Shown here one piece after another: positions 17,253-26,389 of a stretch of DNA of 64,000 nt (its first letter is position 1; every line of letters begins with the position of its first letter). Under the pieces are notes generated by a model that was given only the letters and a program-made list of their open reading frames with translations, made no database searches and was not told the DNA's origin. The stretch covers positions 1 through 64,000 of the forward strand of contig JAQWLM010000071.1 of assembly GCA_029247315.1 (NCBI GenBank), read 5' to 3'. The translations under genes and the position numbers were made by a program. This DNA comes from AAA164-E04 sp014239995. Its GTDB lineage: Bacteria; Verrucomicrobiota; Verrucomicrobiia; Limisphaerales; AAA164-E04.

Positions 17253-18653
17253 CTACATACATAAAACCGACTCTATGCAGGCGGCAACGGCTGTGGAATC
17301 AATGCTTTTGGCATCGGGCAGCATATCCGATTCGCCTGTAACCATGACAGGAAAGTGACGTTCATTTGCGGGTCGGGTCCCATGGGAGCCTTTCACAAGT
17401 GTCGCATCCAGCGGGATGACATCCATTAACATTCGGAATCCAAGTTTTTTTAGAAGAAGCCGTTTGGCGATGGCTAATCGGGGAAACGACAGTGTTGGGT
17501 CGAGAAAGAGTTCCACCGGGTCGTAGCCGGGTTTGCGATGAATATCCACACAGCGTGCGAAATCTGGAGCACGGCAATCTTCCATCCAATAGTAATAGGT
17601 AAACCAAGCCCAGTCCTTTGAAAAAGCAACCAGGTCACCCGAGCGCTCATGGTCCAGCCCTTGCACCTTTTTATCGTGAATGTCCCACACCCAATCGATA
17701 CCCTCGGCGGCTTCAAGGACCTGTCTGACCGCATGTGTTTTTCCTGGATCGTTGATATAAATGTGAGCCACTTGGTGGTCAGCGACGGCGAACACCTTGG
17801 AGGCCCCAAAATCAATCAATTCCCGTCCCAGTTCCTCCTTGATAGTCAACCAACCTTTCTTTCTGAATAACCGGTTCAGATGGATGGGTTTGTTAACCGG
17901 GGTAATACCGTATTCCGACAAAAGCATCACGCTTACCCCACTTGCCTCAAGAAAATCACATAGATCGCCGACGATTGTGTCAATGCGGCTAAGGTCCTCT
18001 CCCACACGAGGATGCTCAGGTCCCAGACGCTGTAGGTTGTAGTCCAGATGGGGAAGGTAGATCAGGTTGAGGGTGGGTTGATGTCTCTCCTCAATCCATT
18101 CGGCTGACTTTGCAATCCACTTGGATACGGCATCGGGTGGCCCTTGGGGTGTCTGTAAGCCTGCTGCCGGTCCCCAGAATGTTGGAAAGGGAAACTCTCC
18201 AAGTTCCTTCTTGATTGCGGGTCGGATCTCATAGGGCCAGCTATAGATATCAAAAACTTTACGCCCATCTGCTGGATACATGGGCCTTGGCGTTAGACTG
18301 AAATCAGCACTTGCGTGCATATTATACCACCAAAAAAGTTTAGCGCAGGTGAACCCCGGTTGACTGTTTTTGAGATTTTCCCATATTTTTGGTTTTTGAA
18401 CCAAGTGATTTGATTGTTTCCAGAAATGTACTTCAGCCAGGTTACGATCATACCAGCCATTGGCCACAATCCCATGTTCCGAGGGTTTACAGCCTGTCAA
18501 ATAATTGGCTTGGGCGCTGCAGGTCAGCGCGGGAAGTGCGGGTCGAATGGACCTCATTCCACCTCGTTGACGCAGGCACTGGATACGAGGCATGCCCTTC
18601 TCGAGGAGGTCTTCCGTGAGTCCGACCACGTTGATCACAGCCAGACGTCTCAT
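17253..18653 (-). CDS. EboF-like nucleotide pyrophosphatase/phosphodiesterase family protein
   Basis: This 466-residue protein belongs to the alkaline phosphatase superfamily. It begins MRRLAVINVVGLTEDLLEKG; the nucleophile region is PALTCSAQANYLTG with a threonine, followed by PSEHGIVANGWYDR. Further sites are LIYLPHLDYNLQRLGPEHPR (metal-binding D and H) and the C-terminal GSHGTRP. The usual SDHG motif reads LLSEYGI, replacing two typical metal ligands by Glu and Tyr. Because it starts ten bases after an EboD-like gene, it is best read as EboF of the ebo cluster, a conserved set linked in cyanobacteria to moving a metabolite precursor to the periplasm. The other ebo genes (A, B, C, E) are absent nearby. 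The family call is solid; the ebo role is inferred. Confidence 0.82.
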   Translation of the reverse strand: MRRLAVINVVGLTEDLLEKGMPRIQCLRQRGGMRSIRPALPALTCSAQANYLTGCKPSEHGIVANGWYDRNLAEVHFWKQSNHLVQKPKIWENLKNSQPGFTCAKLFWWYNMHASADFSLTPRPMYPADGRKVFDIYSWPYEIRPAIKKELGEFPFPTFWGPAAGLQTPQGPPDAVSKWIAKSAEWIEERHQPTLNLIYLPHLDYNLQRLGPEHPRVGEDLSRIDTIVGDLCDFLEASGVSVMLLSEYGITPVNKPIHLNRLFRKKGWLTIKEELGRELIDFGASKVFAVADHQVAHIYINDPGKTHAVRQVLEAAEGIDWVWDIHDKKVQGLDHERSGDLVAFSKDWAWFTYYYWMEDCRAPDFARCVDIHRKPGYDPVELFLDPTLSFPRLAIAKRLLLKKLGFRMLMDVIPLDATLVKGSHGTRPANERHFPVMVTGESDMLPDAKSIDSTAVAACIESVLCM

Positions 18654-18663
18654 GGGCTAGAAC

Positions 18664-19854
18664 TTAAGGCTGAACCCGCAGGATTTTTTCAGAACGAGAC
18701 TGAAACCTATCCCTTAGCATGTTCATGGCCTGCGTCATTTTAGGAAGGTTGACTTCATGTACCTCAACACCTTTTCCAATTCCTTCCAGAAGGGTGATCG
18801 TCAGCTGGCCCCCGAGGTGTTCCCTGAATTCCTCCAGGCCATTGAGCACGGTCAGGCTCCCGTCACTGCTGGTGTAATGCAGTTCATTGGAATACAACTC
18901 AAATCCCAATCGTTCCATAAGAGACAAGACACGTGAAACGGTTTCTTGTCGGAGCATGCCGATCATTCCAGCATAGATGACATCCAGGCAAATGCCAATG
19001 GCGACGGCTTCCCCGTGACGTATTGAGTAGCTGGAGAGTTGTTCAAGTTTATGTGCGGCCCAATGGCCAAAATCCAAAGGCCTGGCTGAACCGAATTCAA
19101 AAGGATCACCGCTGTTCGCGATATGATTCATGTGTAATTCAGCGCAGCGATAAATCAGTCGTTCCATAGCTTCTGATTCAAAGCTGGCGAGGGCATCAAC
19201 GGATTGTTCGAGCTCGTGGAAGAAGTTAGCATCTCGAATCAAGGCGACTTTAACGGCCTCGGCAAAGCCCCCTCGCCTATCGCGGTCGCTGAGTCCGTGA
19301 ATCCATGAATAATCATTAATCACGGCGTAGGGCGGTGCAAATGTACCGACAAAATTCTTTTTGCCAAACGCATTGATCCCGTTTTTGACTCCCACCCCTG
19401 AGTCTGCCTGACTAAGGGTTGTCGTAGGGATGCGAATGTGTCGAACGCCCCGATGGGCGGTTGCTGCAGCTAATCCCACCATATCAAGAAGCGCTCCACC
19501 ACCTACAGCGATGATATATGAATGCCGGTCAATATGATATCGATCAATGGGCGATTGGATCTCGGAGACGTGGAAATAGGAATTTTTCACCCTTTCTCCG
19601 CCTTCTGCGATCACCGTTGGACACACCAGATTCAGATCCTTGTGTCGATCAAAGTAGCAATGGATCATTCCTGAGAGTTCCGGATAGGCCCTGACAAGTC
19701 CGTCGTCTGCAATCACCAGTGCCTTGACCGGCTCTGATCTAAAACCCTCAGCCAATACATCGTGTAGTACCGGGTTGTCTGGTCGAAAAACGGCCTTTGT
19801 AAACAACACCCGGTGTCGGTATGAAACCTGAACCTGACGCTCGATCTGGATCAC
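18664..19854 (-). CDS. EboD-like sugar phosphate cyclase (3-dehydroquinate synthase family)
   Basis: This protein of 396 residues from a GTG start is in the dehydroquinate synthase superfamily. NAD binding is shown by IIAVGGGALLDMVGLAAATAHRG, and the active site by PTTTLSQADSGVGVKNGIN. The zinc ligands are the glutamate in GGFAEAVKVALIRD and the histidines in LDFGHWAAHKLE and SIRHGEAVAIG, all present. It is longer than housekeeping AroB (about 360 residues), and SGVGVKNGIN replaces the AroB SSVGGKTGVN. This length and the adjacent phosphodiesterase fit EboD. The substrate of EboD is not established. It follows mutS by 81 bases. A housekeeping aroB elsewhere in the genome would support this reading. 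Confidence 0.83.
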   Translation of the reverse strand: MIQIERQVQVSYRHRVLFTKAVFRPDNPVLHDVLAEGFRSEPVKALVIADDGLVRAYPELSGMIHCYFDRHKDLNLVCPTVIAEGGERVKNSYFHVSEIQSPIDRYHIDRHSYIIAVGGGALLDMVGLAAATAHRGVRHIRIPTTTLSQADSGVGVKNGINAFGKKNFVGTFAPPYAVINDYSWIHGLSDRDRRGGFAEAVKVALIRDANFFHELEQSVDALASFESEAMERLIYRCAELHMNHIANSGDPFEFGSARPLDFGHWAAHKLEQLSSYSIRHGEAVAIGICLDVIYAGMIGMLRQETVSRVLSLMERLGFELYSNELHYTSSDGSLTVLNGLEEFREHLGGQLTITLLEGIGKGVEVHEVNLPKMTQAMNMLRDRFQSRSEKILRVQP

Positions 19855-19935
19855 ATAACCAATTTGACTTCAAATGGAACCAAATTCCAGTCAAAAATGA
19901 TACATCCTCTTCAGGGCGAGACAAGCATTGGGATG

Positions 19936-22509
19936 TCAGGAAGACTCTGCAAAGAGGTCGAGTTGTGAACTTGGCTCGAGGTTTTTTAGTTTTTGACGTT
20001 CAGCACGCTGCTGCGTCTTCAATTTGGCCTGACCCACGGGAGTGAGTTCGGTTTCTTCCAGATTCTCCAGGATTTGCTTGGCGCGTTGAATGACCTCCAA
20101 GGGTACGCCAGCAAGTCTGGCTACTTGAATGCCATAGCTTTTGTCGGTGCCACCAGGCAGAATTTGATGGAGAAAAACCACTTTATCATTCCATTCCTTG
20201 ACCGCGACATTGTAGTTGCGGACCCGATCAAGCTTGCGAGAGAGCTCCGTTAATTCGTGGTAGTGTGTCGCAAAAAGAGTTTTGGCACCCACTTGATTGT
20301 GGAGGTATTCTACGATGGACCAAGCCAGGCTCAACCCATCAAATGTGCTCGTACCTCTGCCGATTTCATCCAAGATAACAAGGCTTTTGTAGGTGGCATT
20401 GTTCAAAATGTTAGCTGTCTCAGTCATCTCGACCATAAAAGTGGATTGGCCACGCGACAAATCATCGCTCGCGCCAATGCGGGTAAAAATCCTATCCATG
20501 ACGCCTATGGTTGCGGCGTCTGCTGGGATGAAGGAACCTGCATGAGCAAGGATTGCAAGCAAGGCTGTTTGACGTATGTAGGTGCTTTTCCCAGCCATGT
20601 TAGGGCCGGTAATAAGTGCGATTTGTTCTTTTCCTTGATCCAAGGCGCAATCGTTGGGGACAAACCGTTCGCCTTGGACAGTTTGTTCGAGCACTGGATG
20701 TCTTCCCTGCGTGATGCTGCATTCGCCTCCTTGTGTCATCGTGGGACAGCAATAATCATGCATGCGGGCAAGCTCTGCAAAGGAACTGAGGACATCAATG
20801 TCAGCGATGGTGGTGGAAGTTTCCTGAATACGCTTTAATTCCATCAATACTTTTTCACGTATTCCCTGGTAGAGTTCATATTCCAGCGCTACCGCACGTT
20901 CCTCAGCTCCAAGAATTTTGCCTTCAACCTCCTTAAGTGATTCAGTAATGAATCTTTCGCCATTTGCGATGGTCTGTTTTCGGTGATAATGCACCGGTAC
21001 CTTGTCAAGGTGTGTTCTGGTAATTTCAATGAAATAGCCAAAAACGGAATTGAATCGTACCTTGAGCGATGGTATCTGCGTGGATTCAATTTGTTCTGCC
21101 TGAAATTTTGCGATCCAAGTCTTGCCTTCTTTTTTTGCCTTGTGAATTTCGTCGAGTTCAGGACTGAATCCCTCTCGTATCAGATTTCCTTCCTTCAAGA
21201 TCGCTGAAGGTTCATCGACAATGGATTTTCCAATGAGGTTTACAATATCAGGAAGAGGGTGAAGACCTGCCTCCAGTCGTTCCAGTAGAGAAGGGGTGTC
21301 ATCCGTGGAATCCTCGGCATGGATTGCCAAACGTGGTTCAAAGATTTCAGGAGAAGACCTGATCAAGGTCAGTAGTTCAAGGAGTTTTGGTATATTTTCT
21401 AGCCCAGCTTTCAGTGTATTCAGATCCCTGGCATTTCCTGATCCGCTACTGAGGCGGCTCAGGGTACGCTCCAGATCGCGAATGTATTTGAGCGAATCTC
21501 TAAGGTTACTCAAGGAAATCGGATTCTGAATCCAGGCATTCACGGCCTCTTGGCGTTGTTGGATTCCTTTCAAGTCTGCCAGAGGACGCGTGAGCCATTC
21601 TTTAAGTTTTCGAGCACCCATCGGAGTGACGGTCTCGTTGAGTGCCTTAAAAACACTAGTGGATGAGGCGTCTTTATTTCCGGGGTCGACTATCTCCAAA
21701 TGTCTCAAGGTCACGGCATCTAAAATCAGAAATGCTGCGGGTTCATAACATGAAAGCTGTGTCAGATGCTGTACATCTCTTCTGAGTTGGTGAATTAGGT
21801 AATGCAATATACCTCCGGCAGCTCCGATGGCACTTATCTTGTCCTTCAGGCCAAATCCATCCAGTGATTTTACTTTAAAATGGTCGAGTAAGGTGAAAAG
21901 TGCAGTATCCGTCTGAAAAACCCAGTCATCGTATTCACTGATGACAACTTTTTGATTGGAAACCAGGTTTTTGAGGTGATCGTTCTCGGCCGGAATCACA
22001 ACCTCTGAAGCTTGGATGCGTTGGAGTTCCGTTTCCACACCCAGTTCTGACGAGAGTTCCATTGTAACGAAAGTGCCTGTCGTTAAGTCAATGTATGCAA
22101 TTCCATAAGAGTTCGCCTCCTGATAAAGTCCCGCAAGGTAGTTGTGAGATTCAGCTAGCAGTAATTTATCATCGAAGTGGGTGCCTGGACTCAGGATTTG
22201 GGTCACAGCACGTCGGACCAGCTTACCCGGTTTAGCCACTTCAACTTGGTCACATATTGCAACTTTGCGACCTGCTTCCAGGATTTTTGAGATGTAATTG
22301 GATGCCGCATGGTAGGGTATACCACACATTGGAGTTGATCCACGTTTGGTGAGTGCGACATTGAGGATGCCTGCTCCCGTTTGAGCATCCTCAAAAAACA
22401 TTTCGTAAAAGTCACCTAACCGAAAGAGTAGCAGCGTCTCAGGAGGCATCTCTGCTTTAATGCCCCTATACTGCTCCATCATCGGTGTTGAAGCTTTGGA
22501 TTTGGCCAT
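19936..22509 (-). CDS. mutS: DNA mismatch repair protein MutS
   Basis: MutS recognises mismatches and starts repair with MutL. The 857-residue protein has the mismatch-reading FYE motif (residues 35-37, LGDFYEMFFEDA), the connector and lever domains, and a C-terminal ATPase. This has Walker A GPNMAGKST (about 635-643), Walker B LVILDEIGRGTSTF (about 710) and the H-loop ATHYHELTEL. It ends with QLDLF (about 849-853), a classic beta-clamp-binding peptide. All motifs of MutS1 are intact. The ATG at 22507-22509 gives MAKSKASTPMMEQYRGIK, as expected. It heads the minus-strand series mutS, eboD, eboF, ligA. A terminator for the upstream PEP-CTERM gene separates it from that gene. Confidence 0.98.
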   Translation of the reverse strand: MAKSKASTPMMEQYRGIKAEMPPETLLLFRLGDFYEMFFEDAQTGAGILNVALTKRGSTPMCGIPYHAASNYISKILEAGRKVAICDQVEVAKPGKLVRRAVTQILSPGTHFDDKLLLAESHNYLAGLYQEANSYGIAYIDLTTGTFVTMELSSELGVETELQRIQASEVVIPAENDHLKNLVSNQKVVISEYDDWVFQTDTALFTLLDHFKVKSLDGFGLKDKISAIGAAGGILHYLIHQLRRDVQHLTQLSCYEPAAFLILDAVTLRHLEIVDPGNKDASSTSVFKALNETVTPMGARKLKEWLTRPLADLKGIQQRQEAVNAWIQNPISLSNLRDSLKYIRDLERTLSRLSSGSGNARDLNTLKAGLENIPKLLELLTLIRSSPEIFEPRLAIHAEDSTDDTPSLLERLEAGLHPLPDIVNLIGKSIVDEPSAILKEGNLIREGFSPELDEIHKAKKEGKTWIAKFQAEQIESTQIPSLKVRFNSVFGYFIEITRTHLDKVPVHYHRKQTIANGERFITESLKEVEGKILGAEERAVALEYELYQGIREKVLMELKRIQETSTTIADIDVLSSFAELARMHDYCCPTMTQGGECSITQGRHPVLEQTVQGERFVPNDCALDQGKEQIALITGPNMAGKSTYIRQTALLAILAHAGSFIPADAATIGVMDRIFTRIGASDDLSRGQSTFMVEMTETANILNNATYKSLVILDEIGRGTSTFDGLSLAWSIVEYLHNQVGAKTLFATHYHELTELSRKLDRVRNYNVAVKEWNDKVVFLHQILPGGTDKSYGIQVARLAGVPLEVIQRAKQILENLEETELTPVGQAKLKTQQRAERQKLKNLEPSSQLDLFAESS

Positions 22510-22541
22510 TTGCTAAAACGTTTTTGAAAAAACAAGGCATG

Positions 22542-22572
22542 AAAAAAGGGTGTGAGGCTAAACCTCACACCC
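22542..22572 (-). terminator. Intrinsic terminator of the PEP-CTERM gene
   Basis: Read on the minus strand, a perfect 10-bp stem (GGGTGTGAGG with CCTCACACCC) and a five-base loop are followed at once by six T. It lies 37 bases past the stop of the PEP-CTERM gene and ahead of mutS, so it insulates mutS from that gene. Confidence 0.92.
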
Positions 22573-22608
22573 TGAAAATCATCAAATATGATGGAGTTGT
22601 ATCCTCGG

Positions 22609-23280
22609 CTATTTCTTTCTTCGGATGAATCCGTAGCCGAGCAGAGATCCCAAGCCCATCAAGGCTAAGGTAGTTGTTCCTGGTTCCGGAACTATTCCAA
22701 CTATGTTGGCAGCAAGGTTTGCGGTCGTAAGTGGGATTGTCTTGAGCGCCCAGTCACCACCGTTATCAACCCAGAGATCGTCAAAGCTGGTTCCCAGTTC
22801 AGGTGGGTTGCGGATAAGGAGTCCTACGTCCTGAGTGGCGCCCAGGTTTGCGAACTCAATGGTAAATGTGAATGCATTGTCTGGTATGACCACGGCTAAT
22901 CCGGTGACTTCAACGGTCTTGTAGTCAGCTTGCAGGTTGAAGGGAGGGCTTTCGTATAGGAGCGTGGAAGGTGATGCTACACCATTAAAGAGTTCACCAT
23001 CGTTGGCCCTGAAACGTAATACTGCATCGCCAGTCGCCTCAGACGAAAAATACTCAAATCTGAATTCGGTCACCGTCGTGCCTCCACCGGTCACATTAAA
23101 GAATTCTACCTGATCGCCAAACTCGGTCTCATTGTCGGCTGGAGCGTAGGATCCCAAAGTAGGATCTGACGTATTACTGTAAAGAATTTGGCTATCCTGT
23201 GCCTGTACCGCAGACACTGATGCAATCGCACATATTAACCCTTTGATCGCGTTTAATTTAGTTCTCATATTCGCATTCAT
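22609..23280 (-). CDS. PEP-CTERM sorting domain protein
   Basis: This 223-residue secreted protein starts at the ATG at 23278-23280. Its signal peptide (about residues 1-28, LICAIASVSAVQAQD at the end) is followed by a beta-rich domain. The closing tripartite anchor has VPEPGTTTLALMGLGSLL, a short hydrophobic stretch and basic RRKK. An exosortase, elsewhere in the genome, would process this tail, and such proteins end in the extracellular matrix or cell surface. The middle (EFGDQVEFFNVTGGGTTVTEF, DAVLRFRANDGE) resembles choice-of-anchor or hypothetical domains of other PEP-CTERM proteins, with no enzyme motif. It has its own promoter and strong terminator, so it is a single-gene unit. Confidence 0.87.
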   Translation of the reverse strand: MNANMRTKLNAIKGLICAIASVSAVQAQDSQILYSNTSDPTLGSYAPADNETEFGDQVEFFNVTGGGTTVTEFRFEYFSSEATGDAVLRFRANDGELFNGVASPSTLLYESPPFNLQADYKTVEVTGLAVVIPDNAFTFTIEFANLGATQDVGLLIRNPPELGTSFDDLWVDNGGDWALKTIPLTTANLAANIVGIVPEPGTTTLALMGLGSLLGYGFIRRKK

Positions 23281-23343
23281 CTTACCGATTGATGATTTTA
23301 CTTCATGTAAGGAACATACACCTAGACTTCCCTAACCTCCCCG

Positions 23344-23371
23344 ATATTACTATGGGTTACCTCTTTGTCAA
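23344..23371 (-). promoter_or_regulatory. Probable sigma-70 promoter of the PEP-CTERM gene
   Basis: On the minus strand a perfect TTGACA (23366-23371) is followed by 16 bases and TAATAT (23344-23349). The PEP-CTERM ATG lies about 57 bases beyond the expected start of transcription. The perfect -35 element and its place in a gene-free stretch support the call. Confidence 0.6.
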
Positions 23372-23779
23372 GAAGGAAAACGGCCTAATCACCTCACAAT
23401 TCTCTTGTTTGAGTAACAGAGCCGACCCCGTAAAAATCTTGTTTAGTCTCCACGCTCCTCTACAAGAAGTCAAATCAAATTATCGACAATACCCCTCCAA
23501 AATTTTCTCAGGAAAAATGTGAAATGGTGAAATTCCTGGCCAGATGCAGTTCATTTTAGATCCGACTGGGGGTTGGGTCTCAGCACAGACGCTGTCGTTG
23601 CTTTAGTATCAGTTACTTAAGACGAGTTTTAACGGAACATCGATTCTGGGCCATTCCAAGGCTTTGTCATGAATTTAAACGAATCATCAACCTATGCTTT
23701 TCAGAATGTTGAGTCTGTCCGGACTAAAAAGCTGCTTGTCTGGAAACTTAAAAAAGTCGAATTTGTAATCAAAAGGCTT
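23372..23779. other. Gene-free stretch upstream of the PEP-CTERM promoter
   Basis: About 400 bases lie between the PEP-CTERM promoter and the stop of the unknown secreted protein on the same strand. Short open frames here lack ribosome sites and recognisable content. No tRNA, repeat or clear terminator is seen. It may hold regulatory sites for the PEP-CTERM promoter. Confidence 0.5.
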
Positions 23780-24709
23780 TCAAGGTGATGAAAAATTAAT
23801 CCAAAATTGCTTCCATGTTGTTGCCGTGGCTGGAGGTTTGGCGTAGATCACTTGAAAACTGTTACCTCGAACCGTCATTTGCTGTTGACCACGCATTTGG
23901 TAATAGAAGCCTGTGCTTGCAAAACGCTCAAATTCGGCCTTTTTCGGGTTCAGGTGCGCTTCAAGCCTTATTTCTCCGCCATTTTTGTTCAATGAGGTGT
24001 TCCAAGCTTTTTCCTCAATGCTGTGCAGGTCCGAGGACCCAGCAACCCAGATGTATCGGGTATCGTTGATCCAGACTCCCACGGCAGGTTGATGCCAGAA
24101 ATCATCCCTTAGGTCTTCGTCTTCCCATCGATAAATGGTCTTCAGAAAAAAGAAGGCCTTGGATTTTTCTTCGGTAGATGCAAGCACGCTCCAGGCAATC
24201 CCATCATGCATGCGTGTGCACTGCACTGAATGCACCCATACCGGATGAAAACCTTCCACTCGTTTGGGAGGAGCCTGATGGATTGGGACATATCGATGCT
24301 TCTTTACCTCTTTTTGACCCCATTGCCCAAGCCACTTCCCTTCAAGTGCCTTAAAAGCCATCCCGGGCTTCACCTTGATCTTGGTTCCCCCTATTCGCTG
24401 GACGATGCGCCTGCTTTTTATCCTGAAACCCTTGACATTGTTTTCCATTGCCAAATGGGGGGCGGCAAGCTTTTGAAAACGTAATACCCCCTCTGCGAGT
24501 ATTTCTGCTGGAGTGATTCCCATTGCATTTTTTCGGAGCAGATTCCGGCGGAATTGCTCGGCTTGCCTGATACCTTTCACGAAAAGGTCTGGTGAAATAT
24601 CGGAATGCTGCGTTGGAACAACCCAAGACCACTCCGCATGGAGGCGTCCGAAGATGATCGTGCTGGCGGTGAACCACAGGATGGTTGCATGTCTCACGCT
24701 AAAGGTCAT
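23780..24709 (-). CDS. Unknown secreted protein
   Basis: I do not recognise a family for this 309-residue protein. From the ATG at 24707-24709 it has a signal peptide (ATILWFTASTIIFGRLHA, cut before EWSW). The mature part is rich in Trp, His, Lys and Arg: PTQHSDISPDLFVKG, KIKVKPGMAFKALEGKWLGQWG, VWVHSVQCTRMHDGI, WHQPAVGVWINDTRYIWVAG. It has no CxxCH, sulfatase or hydrolase motif. The KALEGKWLGQW and VGVWINDTRY segments suggest a beta-rich lipocalin- or calycin-like body, but this is only a guess. It is divergent from the molybdate transporter operon 102 bases away and has no partner gene downstream. Confidence 0.7.
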   Translation of the reverse strand: MTFSVRHATILWFTASTIIFGRLHAEWSWVVPTQHSDISPDLFVKGIRQAEQFRRNLLRKNAMGITPAEILAEGVLRFQKLAAPHLAMENNVKGFRIKSRRIVQRIGGTKIKVKPGMAFKALEGKWLGQWGQKEVKKHRYVPIHQAPPKRVEGFHPVWVHSVQCTRMHDGIAWSVLASTEEKSKAFFFLKTIYRWEDEDLRDDFWHQPAVGVWINDTRYIWVAGSSDLHSIEEKAWNTSLNKNGGEIRLEAHLNPKKAEFERFASTGFYYQMRGQQQMTVRGNSFQVIYAKPPATATTWKQFWINFSSP

Positions 24710-24811
24710 CTTGCAAGATTGTGTCGATTGAAAAGCCAAGTCAACACGACGGTATTGTTAAGCTGAGACAGCTTGTTTAGACTTGAATTATGAAGGCATC
24801 TGGGGCACTGC

Positions 24812-26389
24812 ATGGCATGTCAATTTAAATCGCTCATGTCGTACAATCATCCAGACTACCGGCGCACTGGCTTTGGCCCCTTGGTTTTCTCCCTTCTGGC
24901 TCTTTCAGTTTTGGCGCTTGCCATTTACTGGTTGCGGTTGCCTCCCACTGGTGAAAACCCATCACGCAACGCGTCCTTGGTGGTATACTGCGCCGCCGGT
25001 ATGCGCATGCCTGTTGAGGAAGCTGCGCGGCTTTTCGAGAAAGAGTATGGCGTTGAGGTACGCCTTGATTTTGGATCGAGTGGGGAACTCGAGGGAAAAC
25101 TTGAACTTGAACGAGCAAGTAATGCTTCACGGTGTGACATTTACATCCCAGCGGATTTTTCATTTGCGGAGCGTGCACGATCCAAGGGACTGACCCTCGA
25201 GAGGATTCCACTTGCTCAGTTTCGGCTGATTTTGGCAGGCCGGACCCCTGTGGGGCAGGGGTTTGAGTCAGTGACTGATTTGCTGGATAACGGTTTTTCC
25301 TTTGGAATCTGCGATGAAAAAGCCGGTGCAGGAAAAAAAACGCGGGAGGTTTTGTCGTTAATGGGGCAGTGGGAAACCGTTAAGGCTCAGGCCAAGGTTA
25401 CTTTTCCAAGGGTTACCGAACTGGCTGGAGCCATCCAGACATCAGGTAATGTTCAGGCTGGTTTCATCTGGGATTCGACTGCCAGGCAGTTCGGTCTCAC
25501 CATATTCCCCATTGCAGGGTTGAAGCACAACGTTTCAACCATCTCTGCAAACATAGTTGCCACCAGTTCGCACCCCACCTGGGCCTTGCGATTTGCGCGA
25601 TACCTGGCTGCAAGTGACAAGGGTGCACCGTTTTTTAAGAAACATCATTTCGACCCTGTTCGCGGAGATGCGTGGACCCTTGAGCCGGAAATTGTATTCT
25701 ACTGCGGTGGCGTCAATCGTGATGCCGTGGCGAGGGCCCTGGAACGTTTTCAGGAGCGCGAGGGTTGTATCGTAAAGACTCAATTTGCCGGTTGCGGAAC
25801 TATCGTTGGCAGCATTCAGTCTGGTAAACTTCACCCTCCGGATCTTTTTTTGACCTGTGATGTGAGTTACATGGCCATGGTTCAGGAGAATTTTAATGTG
25901 CCTGCGAATGTCTCCAGTACTCCCATATGCATGCTTGTTCGTAAGGGCAATCCCAAGGGGATTGATTCACTTAAGGACCTCTTGAAGCCGGATATCGCTA
26001 TCGGTACGACGGACCCCCAGATGAGTACCCTGGGAGCCCTGAGCCACGCCATGTTTGAGGAGTTTGGGATCAAGAAGTCCATCGAAAAAAATCAATCCAT
26101 TGTCGTGACCGCTCCAACGGCCCATGAACTCATTCTCCAGATGGAAGGGCATGGCAAGCTGGATGTTGTCCTGGTTTACGAAGCTAATTGTCAGCATTTG
26201 GAGGAGAGTGTTGAAACAGTCGCGATTGACCACCCCATGGCGCATGCAACCCAAAATATCGCGGCTGCGCGCCAGACGAAATATCCGCATCTGATGGCAA
26301 GGCTGATGTCTGAAATGCTTTCATCCCGTTCCCGAGAATCTTTTTTAAATCATGGATTTAAATGGGAAGGACCTACGCCTGACCCATGA
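24812..26389 (+). CDS. Molybdate-type ABC substrate-binding protein, tandem ModA fusion
   Basis: This 525-residue protein has an N-terminal membrane anchor or uncleaved signal (about residues 24-42) and two ModA-like binding domains in a row. The first begins LVVYCAAGMRMPVEEAARLFEKEYGVEV, the second EIVFYCGGVNRDAVARALERFQEREG. Both repeat the family pattern of an initial strand, a serine- or glycine-rich anion loop (FGSSGELEGKLE and FAGCGTIVGSIQSG) and D-I/L-F/Y (CDIYIPAD and PDLFLTCD). ModA normally has one such domain of about 230 residues. The domain order and the following permease and ATPase fit molybdate or tungstate uptake. ModB overlaps its stop by four bases (ATGA). The ATG at 24836 is an alternative start. 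Confidence 0.85.
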   Translation: MACQFKSLMSYNHPDYRRTGFGPLVFSLLALSVLALAIYWLRLPPTGENPSRNASLVVYCAAGMRMPVEEAARLFEKEYGVEVRLDFGSSGELEGKLELERASNASRCDIYIPADFSFAERARSKGLTLERIPLAQFRLILAGRTPVGQGFESVTDLLDNGFSFGICDEKAGAGKKTREVLSLMGQWETVKAQAKVTFPRVTELAGAIQTSGNVQAGFIWDSTARQFGLTIFPIAGLKHNVSTISANIVATSSHPTWALRFARYLAASDKGAPFFKKHHFDPVRGDAWTLEPEIVFYCGGVNRDAVARALERFQEREGCIVKTQFAGCGTIVGSIQSGKLHPPDLFLTCDVSYMAMVQENFNVPANVSSTPICMLVRKGNPKGIDSLKDLLKPDIAIGTTDPQMSTLGALSHAMFEEFGIKKSIEKNQSIVVTAPTAHELILQMEGHGKLDVVLVYEANCQHLEESVETVAIDHPMAHATQNIAAARQTKYPHLMARLMSEMLSSRSRESFLNHGFKWEGPTPDP

